Assembly (NCBI GenBank): GCA_902806085.1
Contig: CADCVH010000117.1
Coordinates: forward strand, 1-61,515
DNA: 61,515 bases
Reading direction: 5' to 3'
Origin: an uncultured Rubrobacteraceae bacterium
GTDB lineage: Bacteria > Actinomycetota > Rubrobacteria > Rubrobacterales > Rubrobacteraceae
Shown here: positions 42,763 through 51,682 of the stretch, in pieces
Numbering within the stretch: position 1 is the first letter of the stretch
Layout of the letters: each line of letters opens with the position of its first letter
Made by a program: the position numbers and the translations under genes
Notes under the pieces: generated by a model
What the model saw: the letters and a program-made list of their open reading frames with translations, nothing else
Told to the model about the DNA's origin: nothing
Databases searched by the model: none

Positions 42763-44097
42763 TTAGGGTACTCGCCCGGGGGGGCCATCCCGGCTCCGCC
42801 AACCCTCGTCGTGCTTCTCCTGCTGGCCGCCGACGGGCGAGGTCCCATCGCTTCCGAATCCCAGTCGTCCGATGGTCCGTTCCATGGCCCAGTCGGCGCC
42901 GGTCAGGAGCCTGTCGCGGCGGCTCTTGATGTAGTAGAGGAAGACGCTCCGGTAGAGGGCCTGGGCCGCGGGGCCGCGCAGCTTGAGGCCCACGGCGTCG
43001 GCAACGCCGCCCTCGGGGCCGAGGCTCACCACGTAGCCCCGGTCGAAGAAGCGGAAGGGCGGGCGGCCCCGGCGGCTCTCCGCGCCCCTCAGGCGTCGTT
43101 TGAGGTCGCGGGCGGCCCAGGGACCCTGCTGCACGGCGACGGAGGCTGTGGGGGGCAGGGGGCCGAGCTTCGGGTGCGTGTAGCGGCCGGCGTCCCCGAG
43201 CACGTAGACCTCGGGGTGATCCGGCAAAGTCAGGTGCTCGTCTATGGCTATGCGGCCGGACGGGTCGTGTTCCCCGGGTAGCTCGCGGACGAGCGGCGCG
43301 GCCCCGACCCCCGCCGCCCACACGCGCGTGGCGGCGGGCAAAAACTCGCCCCCGAACCGCACGCCCGACCCGCTCGCCTCGTCGACCACGGTGTTCAGCA
43401 GCACCTCTACGCCGAGGTTGGCGAGGGTCTGCCGGGCAACGCGGTCGAAGTACGGGTCGAGCCAGCCCATTAGCCGGTCCGTGGCCTCGAAGAGCACGAC
43501 CCTCGGCGCTTCGCGCGGGCGCCGGTGCGAGCGCCTCCTGAGGTAGTCGAAGAGCGACGCGACCTCCGCGGCGAGCTCCACCCCGGTCGCCCCGCCGCCC
43601 ACGATGGCCACCGTGAGGGCGCCGGGCGGCGCCGGGGCCGTGCCGGTGGCCAGCTTCCAGGCGCCGGCTAGCGCGCCGCGCAGGGCCAGGGCGTCGTCCA
43701 CGCTCCAGAACTTCTGCAGGTGGTCCCGCAAGGGGGCGGGGGGTGGCGTCGCGACGCTGCCGGGGTTTAGCACGAGGTACTCGTAGCCCACGACCCCCCC
43801 AGAGGTGTGGAGCACCTTCTCGTCGAGGTCCACGCCCGTAACCTCGGCCTTTAGGAGGGCGCACGCGTCGCGGCAGAGGGGGGCCACGGGGGAGCGGACG
43901 CTGCCCGGGTGGACGCGACCGACGGCGACCTCGTGGGCCAGGGGGATGAACTCCCACTCGTCCCGGCGGTCGACGAGCAGGGTCTCGCCCGGCTTTCTCA
44001 GGGGCGGCGGGAGGTGCCTCAGCAGGGAGGCGCCGGCGAACCCGGCCCCGACCACCACCACCCGCGCCCCCCGGTCCACGCGCACGGAGCGGGCCAT
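42763..44097 (-). CDS. NDH-2-like FAD-dependent oxidoreductase (second copy)
   Basis: A 444-residue flavoprotein of the NADH dehydrogenase type II family. VVVVGAGFAGASLLRHL is the FAD motif, VAIVGGGATGVELAAEVASL the NAD motif, and EVYVLGDAGRYTHPKLGPLPPTASVAVQQG the C-terminal FAD contact with the quinone-site glutamine. Its sequence is clearly different from the protein at 28610, so it is not a recent duplicate. The C-terminal segment YRSVFLYYIKSRRDRLL is amphipathic. The ATG at 44095-44097 gives the family N-terminus; the open frame continues 54 codons upstream and looks noncoding. It ends nine bases from the convergent ferredoxin-like gene. Confidence 0.88.
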   Translation of the reverse strand: MARSVRVDRGARVVVVGAGFAGASLLRHLPPPLRKPGETLLVDRRDEWEFIPLAHEVAVGRVHPGSVRSPVAPLCRDACALLKAEVTGVDLDEKVLHTSGGVVGYEYLVLNPGSVATPPPAPLRDHLQKFWSVDDALALRGALAGAWKLATGTAPAPPGALTVAIVGGGATGVELAAEVASLFDYLRRRSHRRPREAPRVVLFEATDRLMGWLDPYFDRVARQTLANLGVEVLLNTVVDEASGSGVRFGGEFLPAATRVWAAGVGAAPLVRELPGEHDPSGRIAIDEHLTLPDHPEVYVLGDAGRYTHPKLGPLPPTASVAVQQGPWAARDLKRRLRGAESRRGRPPFRFFDRGYVVSLGPEGGVADAVGLKLRGPAAQALYRSVFLYYIKSRRDRLLTGADWAMERTIGRLGFGSDGTSPVGGQQEKHDEGWRSRDGPPGRVP

Positions 44098-44300
44098 ACC
44101 CCTAGCCAGCCTTCCCGGGCACGACGGGCCGGCAGGGCGTATTCCTAAGGGCTTCTGGCAACATGCTGTCCTCCGTTCGGGGCCTGCTCGCGGCGACACG
44201 GGGAGTATACAGCGGCGGGCGGGTGCCCCGGCCGCCGCGGCCGTCCCGGCGGGGAACACGGGGCGTTCATCCGGCCCGGGACCATCCCCAGGCGGGCGGC

Positions 44301-44329
44301 TTTACAAAACCGGCGGCCGAACGTAGACT
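44301..44329 (+). promoter_or_regulatory. Promoter for the double-CXXC protein
   Basis: TTTACA (44301-44306) and TAGACT (44324-44329) with a 17-base spacer form one of the best promoters in the window. The 327-base gap 44098-44424 between the divergent genes otherwise holds only GC-rich sequence and a small stem (GGAACGGGG with CCCCATTCC, about 44383-44406) directly before the gene, which may lie in the leader. Confidence 0.65.
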
Positions 44330-44424
44330 GCACGGACCGTCGTCGGAATAGGGGCGTCGGCGGTACGAGGGGTTTTTGCAAAGGAACGGGGAAATGCCCC
44401 ATTCCGGGGCTAGAAAGGGAAAGC

Positions 44425-44748
44425 GTGATAAAGGAGGAAGCGGGGGCCGGGGACATCATCCCCGGGCTTATAGTCAGGCATACCAACCGGCGTCTGGGCA
44501 AGCTCGACGCCTGCGAGGCTTGCGAGCGTTTGATCTCGGGCAAGATCTCTTTCTCCGAGTTCGTGGACCAGGTGGGGGATCGCTACACGGAGATCCTGGA
44601 CTTTATGACGGAACACGACCTCCACCCGGGCCGCCCGGAGGAGGTCCTTTTTTGCATAGACTGCCACGCAGGTCTCTCCGCACGCAACGTCTTGCGGGCG
44701 CAACTTACCTACCTCTACGGCTACGACGAGAAGGCCGCCCTGGGATAG
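44425..44748 (+). CDS. Small protein with two CXXC pairs, unknown function
   Basis: A 107-residue soluble protein with cysteines at 30, 33, 77 and 80 (LDACEACERL and LFCIDCHAGL), arranged as two CXXC pairs about 44 residues apart, suitable for one zinc or a redox centre. Between them is a charged helical region ending in GRPEEV. I do not recognise the family. The GTG start has GAAAGGGA a few bases before it and its own strong promoter. It is followed after 91 bases by a small membrane protein gene on the same strand, perhaps one unit. Confidence 0.65.
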   Translation: MIKEEAGAGDIIPGLIVRHTNRRLGKLDACEACERLISGKISFSEFVDQVGDRYTEILDFMTEHDLHPGRPEEVLFCIDCHAGLSARNVLRAQLTYLYGYDEKAALG

Positions 44749-44839
44749 AGCCCTGGGGTAGAAGCCGGCATTTATGGGTAGAACCGTCCCTACGCCCACC
44801 GGGGCGTCTTGCAGGCAAGAGACGGGGAGGCCCGAAGCC

Positions 44840-45061
44840 GTGAACGACGACACCCAGAAGCGTATGATATCCATCCTCTCGACGGGCATCGCGTTCGTCC
44901 TCGCGAGCCGGCTGGCCGAGAGGTTCATCAAAGAACCAGAGGTGCGCGGCGTGCGCGACGACGCCAAGGAGGCGCTGCTCCAGGCGTCGTTCTCGCTCGT
45001 CTCCACGATAGTGGCCTCGTTCGTCATCCGCCGGGTCATCGGCAGCCGCTGGGGGGCCTAG
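44840..45061 (+). CDS. Small two-helix membrane protein
   Basis: A 73-residue protein with ISILSTGIAFVLASRL and LLQASFSLVSTIVASFVIRR as hydrophobic segments and a charged loop (ERFIKEPEVRGVRDDAKEAL) between them. GGGGAGG precedes the GTG start, ten bases upstream. No family recognised. The 200 bases downstream (45062-45261) hold no gene; they carry a GC-rich inverted motif (GCGCGC near 45210-45230) and the -10 box of the hydrolase gene. Confidence 0.6.
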   Translation: MNDDTQKRMISILSTGIAFVLASRLAERFIKEPEVRGVRDDAKEALLQASFSLVSTIVASFVIRRVIGSRWGA

Positions 45062-45261
45062 AGCCGTTCGCGGCGGGGCCGAACTTCGTTCCGGACCGTC
45101 GCCAGCCGTCGGAGATCTGCGGGACGAAAAGGGCCCGTAGCGCGAGCCGACGGCCGTAGCCAACGGCGCGATTTTCGGGGGCCCGGCGCTTCCGGAGACC
45201 GTCGTGGGCGCGCGTTTGGCGCGCGTGCCGGGCGGTGGGCATTTGGGTTATTATTGCCCGC

Positions 45262-46638
45262 ATGGGTACCATTCTGATAGTTCTGTTTCTGGTGATCCTG
45301 GCGGTCGTGGCCGCGTCGCAAGCGCTGGGACGGGCCACCTACGAGGTGGACAGCGCCCGCGACACCGAGTTTATCGAGCTCGACGGGGCGTGGGTCCGCT
45401 ACAACGTCATCGGCGGCGGGCCGCCGGTGGTCCTGGTTCACGGTTGGCTCTCCTCCTCGCGCATCTGGGAGCAACTGGCGACGAGGCTGGCCCAGCGCTT
45501 CACCGTTTACAGCCTCGACCTCGTCGGCTTCGGGGAGTCGGACAAGCCGTCCTCGGGCTACGGGGTGCGCAACGGCAGCAGGCTACTCTACGCGTTCTGC
45601 GCGCACTTCGGGCTTAACCGGGCGAGCGTCATAGGCCACGACCTCGGCGGCAACATGGTCGTCAAGCTCGCGGCGGATCACCCCGACCTCATCGGGCGGG
45701 TGGTGCTCGTCTCGGTACCGGCCGACGACGACCAGATCGACCTTCCCACCCCGCTGTGGCTCGCGACGCTGCCCGTCGTGGGGCCGCTCTTCTACGCCCT
45801 CGGGCGGGCGGCGCGGCCGGTCCGCAGGATGTGGATGCGGCCCTTCGTCGCCGACGCGAACGACCTCACGGACGAGATCGTGGACGACGCCGTAAAATCC
45901 ACGCCCGCGGCGGCGGCCGGGACCTTGAGCATCTCGCGGCGGGAGATCTCGCGCGGCCGGCTCGTGCGGCAGGCGGCGATCATCAAGATACCGATGCTCG
46001 TCGTCTCGGGCGAGGAGGACCAGATCGTGGACCCCCACTCCGTGGGCGTCTGGGCCGGGAGCGTGCAGCGGGCGGAGATCTGCCTGATAAACGAGTGCGG
46101 CCACGCGCCCATGGTCGAACGCCCGGCGGAGTTCAACGCCCAGGTGCTCGCCTTCCTGACCGGCGACGCCCGTTACCTCGACCAGGCCGAGTCCCCGCGG
46201 CCAACCGTCGCCGAAGAAGAGGAAGAACTCGAACCAGCGGAGGGCCCCGAGACGGACCTCCCGCCCCGAAACCGGACCACGACCGACCCCCCGAACGGCG
46301 CCCCCGCCACCGACGACACCGCCGACCTCACCCGGGAATACCCGGTCTCGGATGCCGCCCCCGCCGACGACGCCCCGCCGAAGGTCCACCGCAAGCGCGG
46401 GGGCGGCTACAGGGCCGACGGTCGGGAGGAACCACGGGCCGATCCGCAAGCGCCGCCAGAGGCGGGCCCCAGAGACCGCTTCGAGAACAGACGGCGACGG
46501 TCCACCTCCGCAGACGGCCCCATCCCGGAGCTGCCGGCCGACCTCTTCGACTGGCCCGAACCCCGCCGCGGGCCCCGTCCCAATCGCCGGGAAGACGACG
46601 ACCCCCCGCACAGCCCCAACGGGCCGTCGCACTCCTAA
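45262..46638 (+). CDS. Membrane-anchored alpha/beta hydrolase with disordered C-terminal tail
   Basis: A 458-residue protein. An N-terminal membrane helix (ILIVLFLVILAVVAASQAL) is followed by an alpha/beta-hydrolase domain (about residues 35-305) and about 150 residues of acidic, proline- and arginine-rich low-complexity tail. The nucleophile elbow is GHDLGGN with aspartate (Asp127), as in epoxide hydrolases and haloalkane dehalogenases, not serine; the acid is in GEEDQIV (Asp253) and the histidine in ECGHAPMVERP (His281). The cap-domain residues that would separate these activities are not resolvable here. TATTAT (45249-45254) lies seven bases before the ATG, so the start is probably leaderless. 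Confidence 0.85.
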   Translation: MGTILIVLFLVILAVVAASQALGRATYEVDSARDTEFIELDGAWVRYNVIGGGPPVVLVHGWLSSSRIWEQLATRLAQRFTVYSLDLVGFGESDKPSSGYGVRNGSRLLYAFCAHFGLNRASVIGHDLGGNMVVKLAADHPDLIGRVVLVSVPADDDQIDLPTPLWLATLPVVGPLFYALGRAARPVRRMWMRPFVADANDLTDEIVDDAVKSTPAAAAGTLSISRREISRGRLVRQAAIIKIPMLVVSGEEDQIVDPHSVGVWAGSVQRAEICLINECGHAPMVERPAEFNAQVLAFLTGDARYLDQAESPRPTVAEEEEELEPAEGPETDLPPRNRTTTDPPNGAPATDDTADLTREYPVSDAAPADDAPPKVHRKRGGGYRADGREEPRADPQAPPEAGPRDRFENRRRRSTSADGPIPELPADLFDWPEPRRGPRPNRREDDDPPHSPNGPSHS

Positions 46639-46770
46639 AGCCCTCAGGCACCAGCAAGACGCCGGAGGGGGGCAACCCCACCAGGAGGCGTTTGCAGGGT
46701 GCCCGCCGCCGAAAGTCATCGTTCGACCTCACTCTCTTGCCGACAAGCTGGGAGCGGGCGCGAGGGCAAC

Positions 46771-46815
46771 GTGCCGAAAGCGTAAGCCGAAGGCCGGAGC
46801 GTGCCGAAAGGCGCC
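46771..46815 (-). repeat. Intergenic repeat related to that at 40650-40690 (CGGCACGCTCCGGC family)
   Basis: Read on the minus strand this 45-base segment begins with GGCGCC and contains TCGGCACGCTCCGGC, followed by a CTTCGGCTT-like and a CTTTCGGCA stretch. The 15-base core is identical to 40657-40671 and flanking words match with small changes. It sits in the 190-base gap between the convergent hydrolase and GNAT genes. Confidence 0.6.
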
Positions 46816-46829
46816 GGGCTGACGGTCCT

Positions 46830-47453
46830 CTACAGGGTCTTCTGCAGGTACAGCCACTCCCTGATGTCCAGGAAGAAGCCGGTGAGAAAAGACCTCTGGC
46901 GGCCGGCCTCACGGTAGCCTTCGGCCTCGTAGAGGCGCAGGGCCGAGAGGTTGTTGCCGCTGACGTGCAGGCCTACCGTCTCCTTGCCGGCGTCCCGGGC
47001 GAGGTTCTCGGCCGCCGAGAGCAGGTCGCGCGCGATGCCCCGCCGCTGGAAGGAGGGGGAGACCACGAGCCGCTCGACGTAGGCCTCCGAGGCTGTGTAC
47101 GAGTAGCGGGGGAAGGAGAGAAGGGTCGTCGCCCACATGGCGCGGGGGAACCCGAGGTTGCGGGTCAACGAGCGCCAGAGGCCGCGGGCCAGGATGTCCT
47201 CCCTCGACGGGGCCGTCCGGACGCCGACGCTGCCGGCGAGCTCGGCCGAGGAGTAGCCCTCGGTGACCAGCGAGGTGACGCCGCCCGAGGCGTGTTCGAG
47301 GGTCACCCACTTCTCCATCACTCGCAGGGAGCGGTCCATCCGGCCGCCGAAGATGGGCCTGAACTTCTCCAGAAAGCCCTCCACCACGAGGGCCGCTATG
47401 GCTGGGTCGTCCTCTGCGTTCGCGAAGCGCACGGTGAACTGCTCGGCCTCCAT
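46830..47453 (-). CDS. GNAT family N-acetyltransferase
   Basis: A 207-residue acetyltransferase with the acetyl-CoA motif YVERLVVSPSFQRRGIARDLL (about residues 131-150) and LHVSGNNLSALRLYEAEGYREAG. The start ATG at 47451-47453 gives VRFANAEDDPAIAAL, a normal GNAT opening. TACGAT lies six bases upstream on the minus strand, so a leaderless start is possible. It also follows the ABC permease by 26 bases on the same strand, so it could be part of that unit. Confidence 0.85.
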   Translation of the reverse strand: MEAEQFTVRFANAEDDPAIAALVVEGFLEKFRPIFGGRMDRSLRVMEKWVTLEHASGGVTSLVTEGYSSAELAGSVGVRTAPSREDILARGLWRSLTRNLGFPRAMWATTLLSFPRYSYTASEAYVERLVVSPSFQRRGIARDLLSAAENLARDAGKETVGLHVSGNNLSALRLYEAEGYREAGRQRSFLTGFFLDIREWLYLQKTL

Positions 47454-47479
47454 CCGATTATCGTACCAGAAGGCGGCGT

Positions 47480-48262
47480 TTAGCTGACCAGGCGCCTGCG
47501 CATTATCTGGATCGGCACGAGGGCCAGAACGGCGGTGAAGACCAGGATCCAGGCAACGTCCACGAGGACGACCGGCGACGGCCCGGAGGCGAGCGCGCGG
47601 CAGACGTTGACCGCGTGGTAGAGCGGCGTGAACCACGCCACCTGCGGCACCGGAGCCGGAAAGTCGTCCACCGGGAAGAAGATCCCGGACACCAGAAACA
47701 GCGGCGTGATGACGAGCGTGAAGTAGTACGAGAAGTAGTCTATCTGGTGGATGAGGCTCGTAAAGAGCGTCCCCATGACGCTGAACATGATCCCGATAAG
47801 GAGCAACGCCGGCGGTACGAGCACGGCCCACGGCGAGCTCACCAGCCCGAGCGCGACCAGCACGACCAAGAACGCCGTCCCGTACAGAGCGCTCCTGGTT
47901 CCGGCCCACAGGTACTCGCCGGCGACCACGTCCTCGGCGTTGACGGGGGTGGTGATGATCGCGTCGTAGACCTTGTCGAATCGGAGCTTCACGAAGGTGT
48001 CGAAGGTGCTCTCGAAGGACGCGGCGAACATGGCGTTGCTCGCCAGCAGCCCCGGCGCGATGAACGCCACGTAGTCCTGCCCGTTGATGCCGCCCTGCCG
48101 GATAAACGTCCCGAGCCCAAGGCCCAATGCCCCGAGGTACAGCAGCGGCTCCACGAAGTTCGGGAACATGATGCTCTTCCAGTACTTCTTGAAGATGGTC
48201 AGGTTGCGCTGCCAGACGCGGAAAGCCCCGCGCGGCGAGGGAATTTTGATCCCGCCTTGCAT
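47480..48262 (-). CDS. ABC-2 type transporter permease
   Basis: A 260-residue permease of the ABC-2/NodJ type with about six membrane helices and the conserved motif VNVCRALASGPSPV near the end. The loop containing YDAIITTPVNAEDVVAGEYLW matches DAIL-type linkers in this family. It works with the ATPase whose stop codon overlaps its ATG by four bases (48262-48264), so the two are translationally coupled. Export substrate cannot be told (drug, polysaccharide or lipid are all family options). Confidence 0.92.
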   Translation of the reverse strand: MQGGIKIPSPRGAFRVWQRNLTIFKKYWKSIMFPNFVEPLLYLGALGLGLGTFIRQGGINGQDYVAFIAPGLLASNAMFAASFESTFDTFVKLRFDKVYDAIITTPVNAEDVVAGEYLWAGTRSALYGTAFLVVLVALGLVSSPWAVLVPPALLLIGIMFSVMGTLFTSLIHQIDYFSYYFTLVITPLFLVSGIFFPVDDFPAPVPQVAWFTPLYHAVNVCRALASGPSPVVLVDVAWILVFTAVLALVPIQIMRRRLVS

Positions 48263-49263
48263 CAGTCGGCCAGCCTCCTTCCGGTGAGCCGCATGAAGAC
48301 GTCCTCGAGCCCCGATCCCCGGTGCACGATGTTCTCCACCTTTATCCCGGACTCGCGTACCCGCTCCATGATCGCGTCCGCGTCCCTGGTAAACGCGAGC
48401 AGCGCCTCGACGCTCCCGCCCTCCTCGACGCTGTCGGCCGCCTCCTCCAGGATCGGCCGCAGCGCCGTAAGCGAAGCCGGGTCGGACCGGAACTCCAGGA
48501 CCTGCGGGCTTACGTGCTCCCTTACGAGCTCCCCAGGCGACCCGCGGGCGATGATGTCCCCGCCTTCCATGATGACGAGCCTGTCGCAGAGCCTGGCGGC
48601 CTCCTCCATGTAGTGGGTGGTGAGGATGAGGGTCTTGCCCTCCCTGGCGAGCTCGCGCAGCTTGTCCCAGACCAGGTGACGCGCCTGCGGGTCGAGCCCG
48701 GTCGTGGGCTCGTCGAGCACGACGAGGTCGGGGTCGTTGACGAGGGCGCGCGCGATGAGCAGGCGGCGCTTCATCCCGCCTGAGAGCGACTCGACCTTCG
48801 CCTCCGCCTTCTCGGTGAGCTGCACGAAATCCAGCAGCTCGTCCGCCCGCTGCAGCACGAGCTTGCGGGGCAAATCGAAGTAGCGGCCGTAGACGAGCAG
48901 GTTCTCCCTCACCTTGAGGCCCTCGTCCAGGTTGTTCTCCTGCGGTACTACCCCGATCCTGCGCTTGACCTCCCTGTCGTGGCGGATCACGTCGAGGCCG
49001 ACGACCGAGAGCTCTCCGCCCGTCGGCACCGCCGCCGCGTAGATCATCTTCATCGTCGAGGTCTTACCAGCCCCGTTGGGCCCCAAAAAACCGAAGCATT
49101 CCCCAGCATAGACCTCGAAGTCCACGCCCTTGACGGCCTCGAAGTCCCCGTAGCTCTTCCTGAGCCCCCGGCCCGACAGCGTGGACCCGCCCGTCCTCCC
49201 CCTGCTCTTTCGCCGCGTCTCCGCGCCCAACCGCAAACCCCTATGTGTAACACGAACGATCAC
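48262..49263 (-). CDS. ABC transporter ATP-binding protein (NodI/DrrA-like)
   Basis: A 333-residue ATPase. Walker A GPNGAGKTSTMKMI (about residue 62), Q-loop VVPQENNLDEGLKVREN, signature LSGGMKRRLLIARAL and Walker B LVVLDEPTTGLDPQ are all present, with the H-loop in LILTTHYMEEA. The C-terminal about 90 residues resemble the DUF4162-type extension of DrrA-like ATPases. The GTG at 49261-49263 is the chosen start; it gives a 25-residue basic extension before the family start TLSGRGLRKSYG. TAGTAT on the minus strand near 49303-49308 is a plausible -10. Confidence 0.93.
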   Translation of the reverse strand: MIVRVTHRGLRLGAETRRKSRGRTGGSTLSGRGLRKSYGDFEAVKGVDFEVYAGECFGFLGPNGAGKTSTMKMIYAAAVPTGGELSVVGLDVIRHDREVKRRIGVVPQENNLDEGLKVRENLLVYGRYFDLPRKLVLQRADELLDFVQLTEKAEAKVESLSGGMKRRLLIARALVNDPDLVVLDEPTTGLDPQARHLVWDKLRELAREGKTLILTTHYMEEAARLCDRLVIMEGGDIIARGSPGELVREHVSPQVLEFRSDPASLTALRPILEEAADSVEEGGSVEALLAFTRDADAIMERVRESGIKVENIVHRGSGLEDVFMRLTGRRLAD

Positions 49264-49510
49264 AGCCCCCAGGGCCGGCCAATGGCCCCGGGTAAGAGGC
49301 TTATACTAACTTATCGACCCGCCCCGACCACCCCGAAAGCCCCCGCGCCGGGACGCCGGGCCCGTGTTACCGTGGCGTGTTACAAAATGTACAAGTGTTA
49401 AGGAATGTTGTGGTCGTGCCTACCACTTTACGAACGTGGCTGATAAGATGTCGGGCGGATAGAAGTCTGGACGAACGCCTGCGGTTGGTTCGATAGACGG
49501 AGAGGGCATA

Positions 49511-50347
49511 TTGGGCAAGAGGTCGGACAAGCGGATATTCCGGAGGCGGCGTCAGCGGGCGGGCTTCGTCCTGCTCACGTCGATGGCGGTCGTGGTTGTC
49601 GGCGCGCTAATGCTCTCCTTTATGAGTTCGTTCGGCCCGAGCCTGACGGCTTCCGTCGGCGGGGGAGATTCCCCCGTCAAGAGGGTGGCCGCTCCTGAGG
49701 TGGGCAGCGCTCCTGAGCCTGTGGCCGAAGGCGCGGGGGCATCGCAGGAGGTCGCCGCGGAGCCGGCGGTCGAGGAGAAGCCTGCCGGGGAAGAGAAGGC
49801 CGAGGCTTCCGGCGGCGGGGAGGACCAGGGCAAGCCGGAGCAGGCGCAGAAAGAGCCGGAGCAGGCCGCGGGCCCGCCGCCGATTCCGCAGCCCGCCACG
49901 AACGATCTGTGGATGGACATACCCTCGCTCGGCCTCGACGACAACTACGTGGCCGACACCAGCTCGCACGCCGCCATGGACGCGGGGGCCATCAAGCTCC
50001 CATCGACGGGGTTCCCCTGGCAGGAAGGCGCCAACACGTACATCGCGGCGCACAGGCTCGGTTACCCGGGCACGGAGAGCGACTACCAGTTCTACGACCT
50101 GGTGAACATGCAGCTTGGGGACAAGATCTACCTCTACGACGCCAACGGCACGGTCTACACCTACGAGGTCTCCGGGTTCGCCGAGGTCTTGCCGTCGGAG
50201 ACGTGGGTGACGTCGCCGCAGGCCGGCCGCGACATGATCTCGCTGCAGACCTGCATCGAGGACTACGGCGACTACTGGACGATGGGCCCGAACTGGTACG
50301 TCCGCTACGTCGTTCAGGCGGACCGCGTCTCCGTCGACCCGGCATAG
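49511..50347 (+). CDS. Sortase (class E/F-like)
   Basis: A 278-residue transpeptidase that attaches sorting-signal proteins to the cell wall. One N-terminal helix ([19 protein letters not shown]) acts as signal anchor, then an Ala/Glu/Pro linker of about 90 residues and the sortase domain. Catalytic residues are His181 in [12 protein letters not shown], Cys248 in [10 protein letters not shown] and Arg265 in WYVRYVVQ. The start is a TTG with GGAGAGGG before it. No LPXTG substrate gene is adjacent; the frameshifted remnant at 24930 is the only candidate substrate in the window. A terminator follows. Confidence 0.9.
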   Translation: MGKRSDKRIFRRRRQRAGFVLLTSMAVVVVGALMLSFMSSFGPSLTASVGGGDSPVKRVAAPEVGSAPEPVAEGAGASQEVAAEPAVEEKPAGEEKAEASGGGEDQGKPEQAQKEPEQAAGPPPIPQPATNDLWMDIPSLGLDDNYVADTSSHAAMDAGAIKLPSTGFPWQEGANTYIAAHRLGYPGTESDYQFYDLVNMQLGDKIYLYDANGTVYTYEVSGFAEVLPSETWVTSPQAGRDMISLQTCIEDYGDYWTMGPNWYVRYVVQADRVSVDPA

Positions 50348-50373
50348 GTCCCGCACAAGAACGCGTAGCGCCG

Positions 50374-50401
50374 GGCGCCCTTTCGGGGGCGCCTCTTCTT
50401 T
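50374..50401 (+). terminator. Terminator after the sortase gene
   Basis: GGCGCCC (50374-50380) pairs with GGGCGCC (50387-50393) around a six-base loop, followed by TCTTCTTTG, a T-rich tail. Confidence 0.8.
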
Positions 50402-50510
50402 GCCCGGGGGGTGGACGAGCCGCTATACTGGACGTTCGCGCAAGAGGGGTTCGCCCGGCAGGGGCGCGCACCCGCGGAGTTTGTCAACACGCGAGAGGAG
50501 AAGGACCCGC

Positions 50511-51539
50511 ATGGCACTGGTAACGATGCGTCAGCTTCTGGACGAGGCCGCGAAGGGCGACTACGGCGTCGGGGCTTTCAACGTCAACAATTTGGAGCAG
50601 GTACAGGCGATCATGGAGGCCGCCCGGGAGACCGAGTCGCCCGTGATCATCCAGGCCTCCCGCGGGGCCAGGAAGTACGCCAACGACCGCTTCCTGTACC
50701 ACCTCATGGAGGCGGCGGCCGAGGTGTACCCGGAGATCTCCGTGGCGCTCCACCAGGACCACGGCAACGGCCCCGACACCTGCCGCAGCGCCATCGAGCT
50801 CGGCTTCACGAGCGTCATGATGGACGGCTCGCTGCAGGAGGACGGCAAGACGCCCGCGGACTTCGAGTACAACGTGCGCGTGACGCGCGAGGTCGTCGAG
50901 ATGGCCCACGAGGTCGGCGTCACGGTCGAGGGCGAGCTCGGGACCCTTGGCGGCATCGAGGACGGCGTCGGGTCGGGCGAGGTGCACCTGACCGACCCGG
51001 ACCAGGCCGTCGAGTTCGTCGAGCGGACGGGGGTGGACGCCCTGGCGGTCGCCATCGGGACGAGCCACGGGGCCTACAAGTTCACCAGCGAGCCGGACCG
51101 GGACGTGCTGGCGATGAACATCATCGAGGAGATCAACGAGCGGCTCCCCACCACGCACCTCGTCATGCACGGCTCCTCCAGCGTGCCGAAGGAGCTCGTG
51201 GACACCATCAACAAGTACGGCGGGGAGATCCGGCCGACCTTCGGGGTTCCGGTGCGCGAGATCCAGGAGGGCATCAAGCACGGCGTCCGCAAGGTCAACG
51301 TCGACACCGACCTTCGACTCGCCGCCACCGGCGCCATCCGCAAGGCCTTCGCCGAGGACCCGTCGGAGTTCGACCCCCGCTACTACCTCAAGCCCGCCCG
51401 CGAGGCGATGAAGGGGGTGGTCAAGGCCCGCATGGAGGCGTTCGGCCAGGCCGGCCACGCGAAGGACTACGACCCGATCTCCCTCCCCGACATGGCCGCC
51501 CGCTACAAGGAGCAGGGCCACAAGCTCACCGTTACCTAG
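50511..51539 (+). CDS. fba: Fructose-bisphosphate aldolase, class II
   Basis: A 342-residue zinc-dependent aldolase that splits fructose 1,6-bisphosphate in glycolysis and reverses it in gluconeogenesis. Class II signatures: [27 protein letters not shown] (catalytic Asp, zinc His), [22 protein letters not shown] (zinc His) and [10 protein letters not shown] with NVDTDLRLA for phosphate binding. GAGAGGAGAAGG precedes the ATG and TATACT (50424-50429) may be the -10 box. A perfect terminator follows. Confidence 0.96.
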   Translation: MALVTMRQLLDEAAKGDYGVGAFNVNNLEQVQAIMEAARETESPVIIQASRGARKYANDRFLYHLMEAAAEVYPEISVALHQDHGNGPDTCRSAIELGFTSVMMDGSLQEDGKTPADFEYNVRVTREVVEMAHEVGVTVEGELGTLGGIEDGVGSGEVHLTDPDQAVEFVERTGVDALAVAIGTSHGAYKFTSEPDRDVLAMNIIEEINERLPTTHLVMHGSSSVPKELVDTINKYGGEIRPTFGVPVREIQEGIKHGVRKVNVDTDLRLAATGAIRKAFAEDPSEFDPRYYLKPAREAMKGVVKARMEAFGQAGHAKDYDPISLPDMAARYKEQGHKLTVT

Positions 51540-51553
51540 GGGGAACAGCCTCC

Positions 51554-51594
51554 AGCGGCCGGCCACCAGGAAACTGGTGGCCGGCCGCTTTTTC
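51554..51594 (+). terminator. Strong terminator after fba
   Basis: AGCGGCCGGCCACCAG (51554-51569) and CTGGTGGCCGGCCGCT (51574-51589) form a perfect 16-base stem closed by a GAAA tetraloop, followed by TTTTC. This is the clearest intrinsic terminator in the window. Confidence 0.93.
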
Positions 51595-51682
51595 GTGCAT
51601 TACGGGTTCGGTGTGCGGTCTGCGCGCAGGTGCAGGAGATACCGGCTCCGTCGCGAGCGGCCCAGGGTGCGTCCGGGGGACA

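Noticed and set aside
46639-46829. An extra short gene between the hydrolase and the GNAT gene
   Set aside because: The gap contains only repeat-like sequence and no frame with a start, ribosome site and family features.
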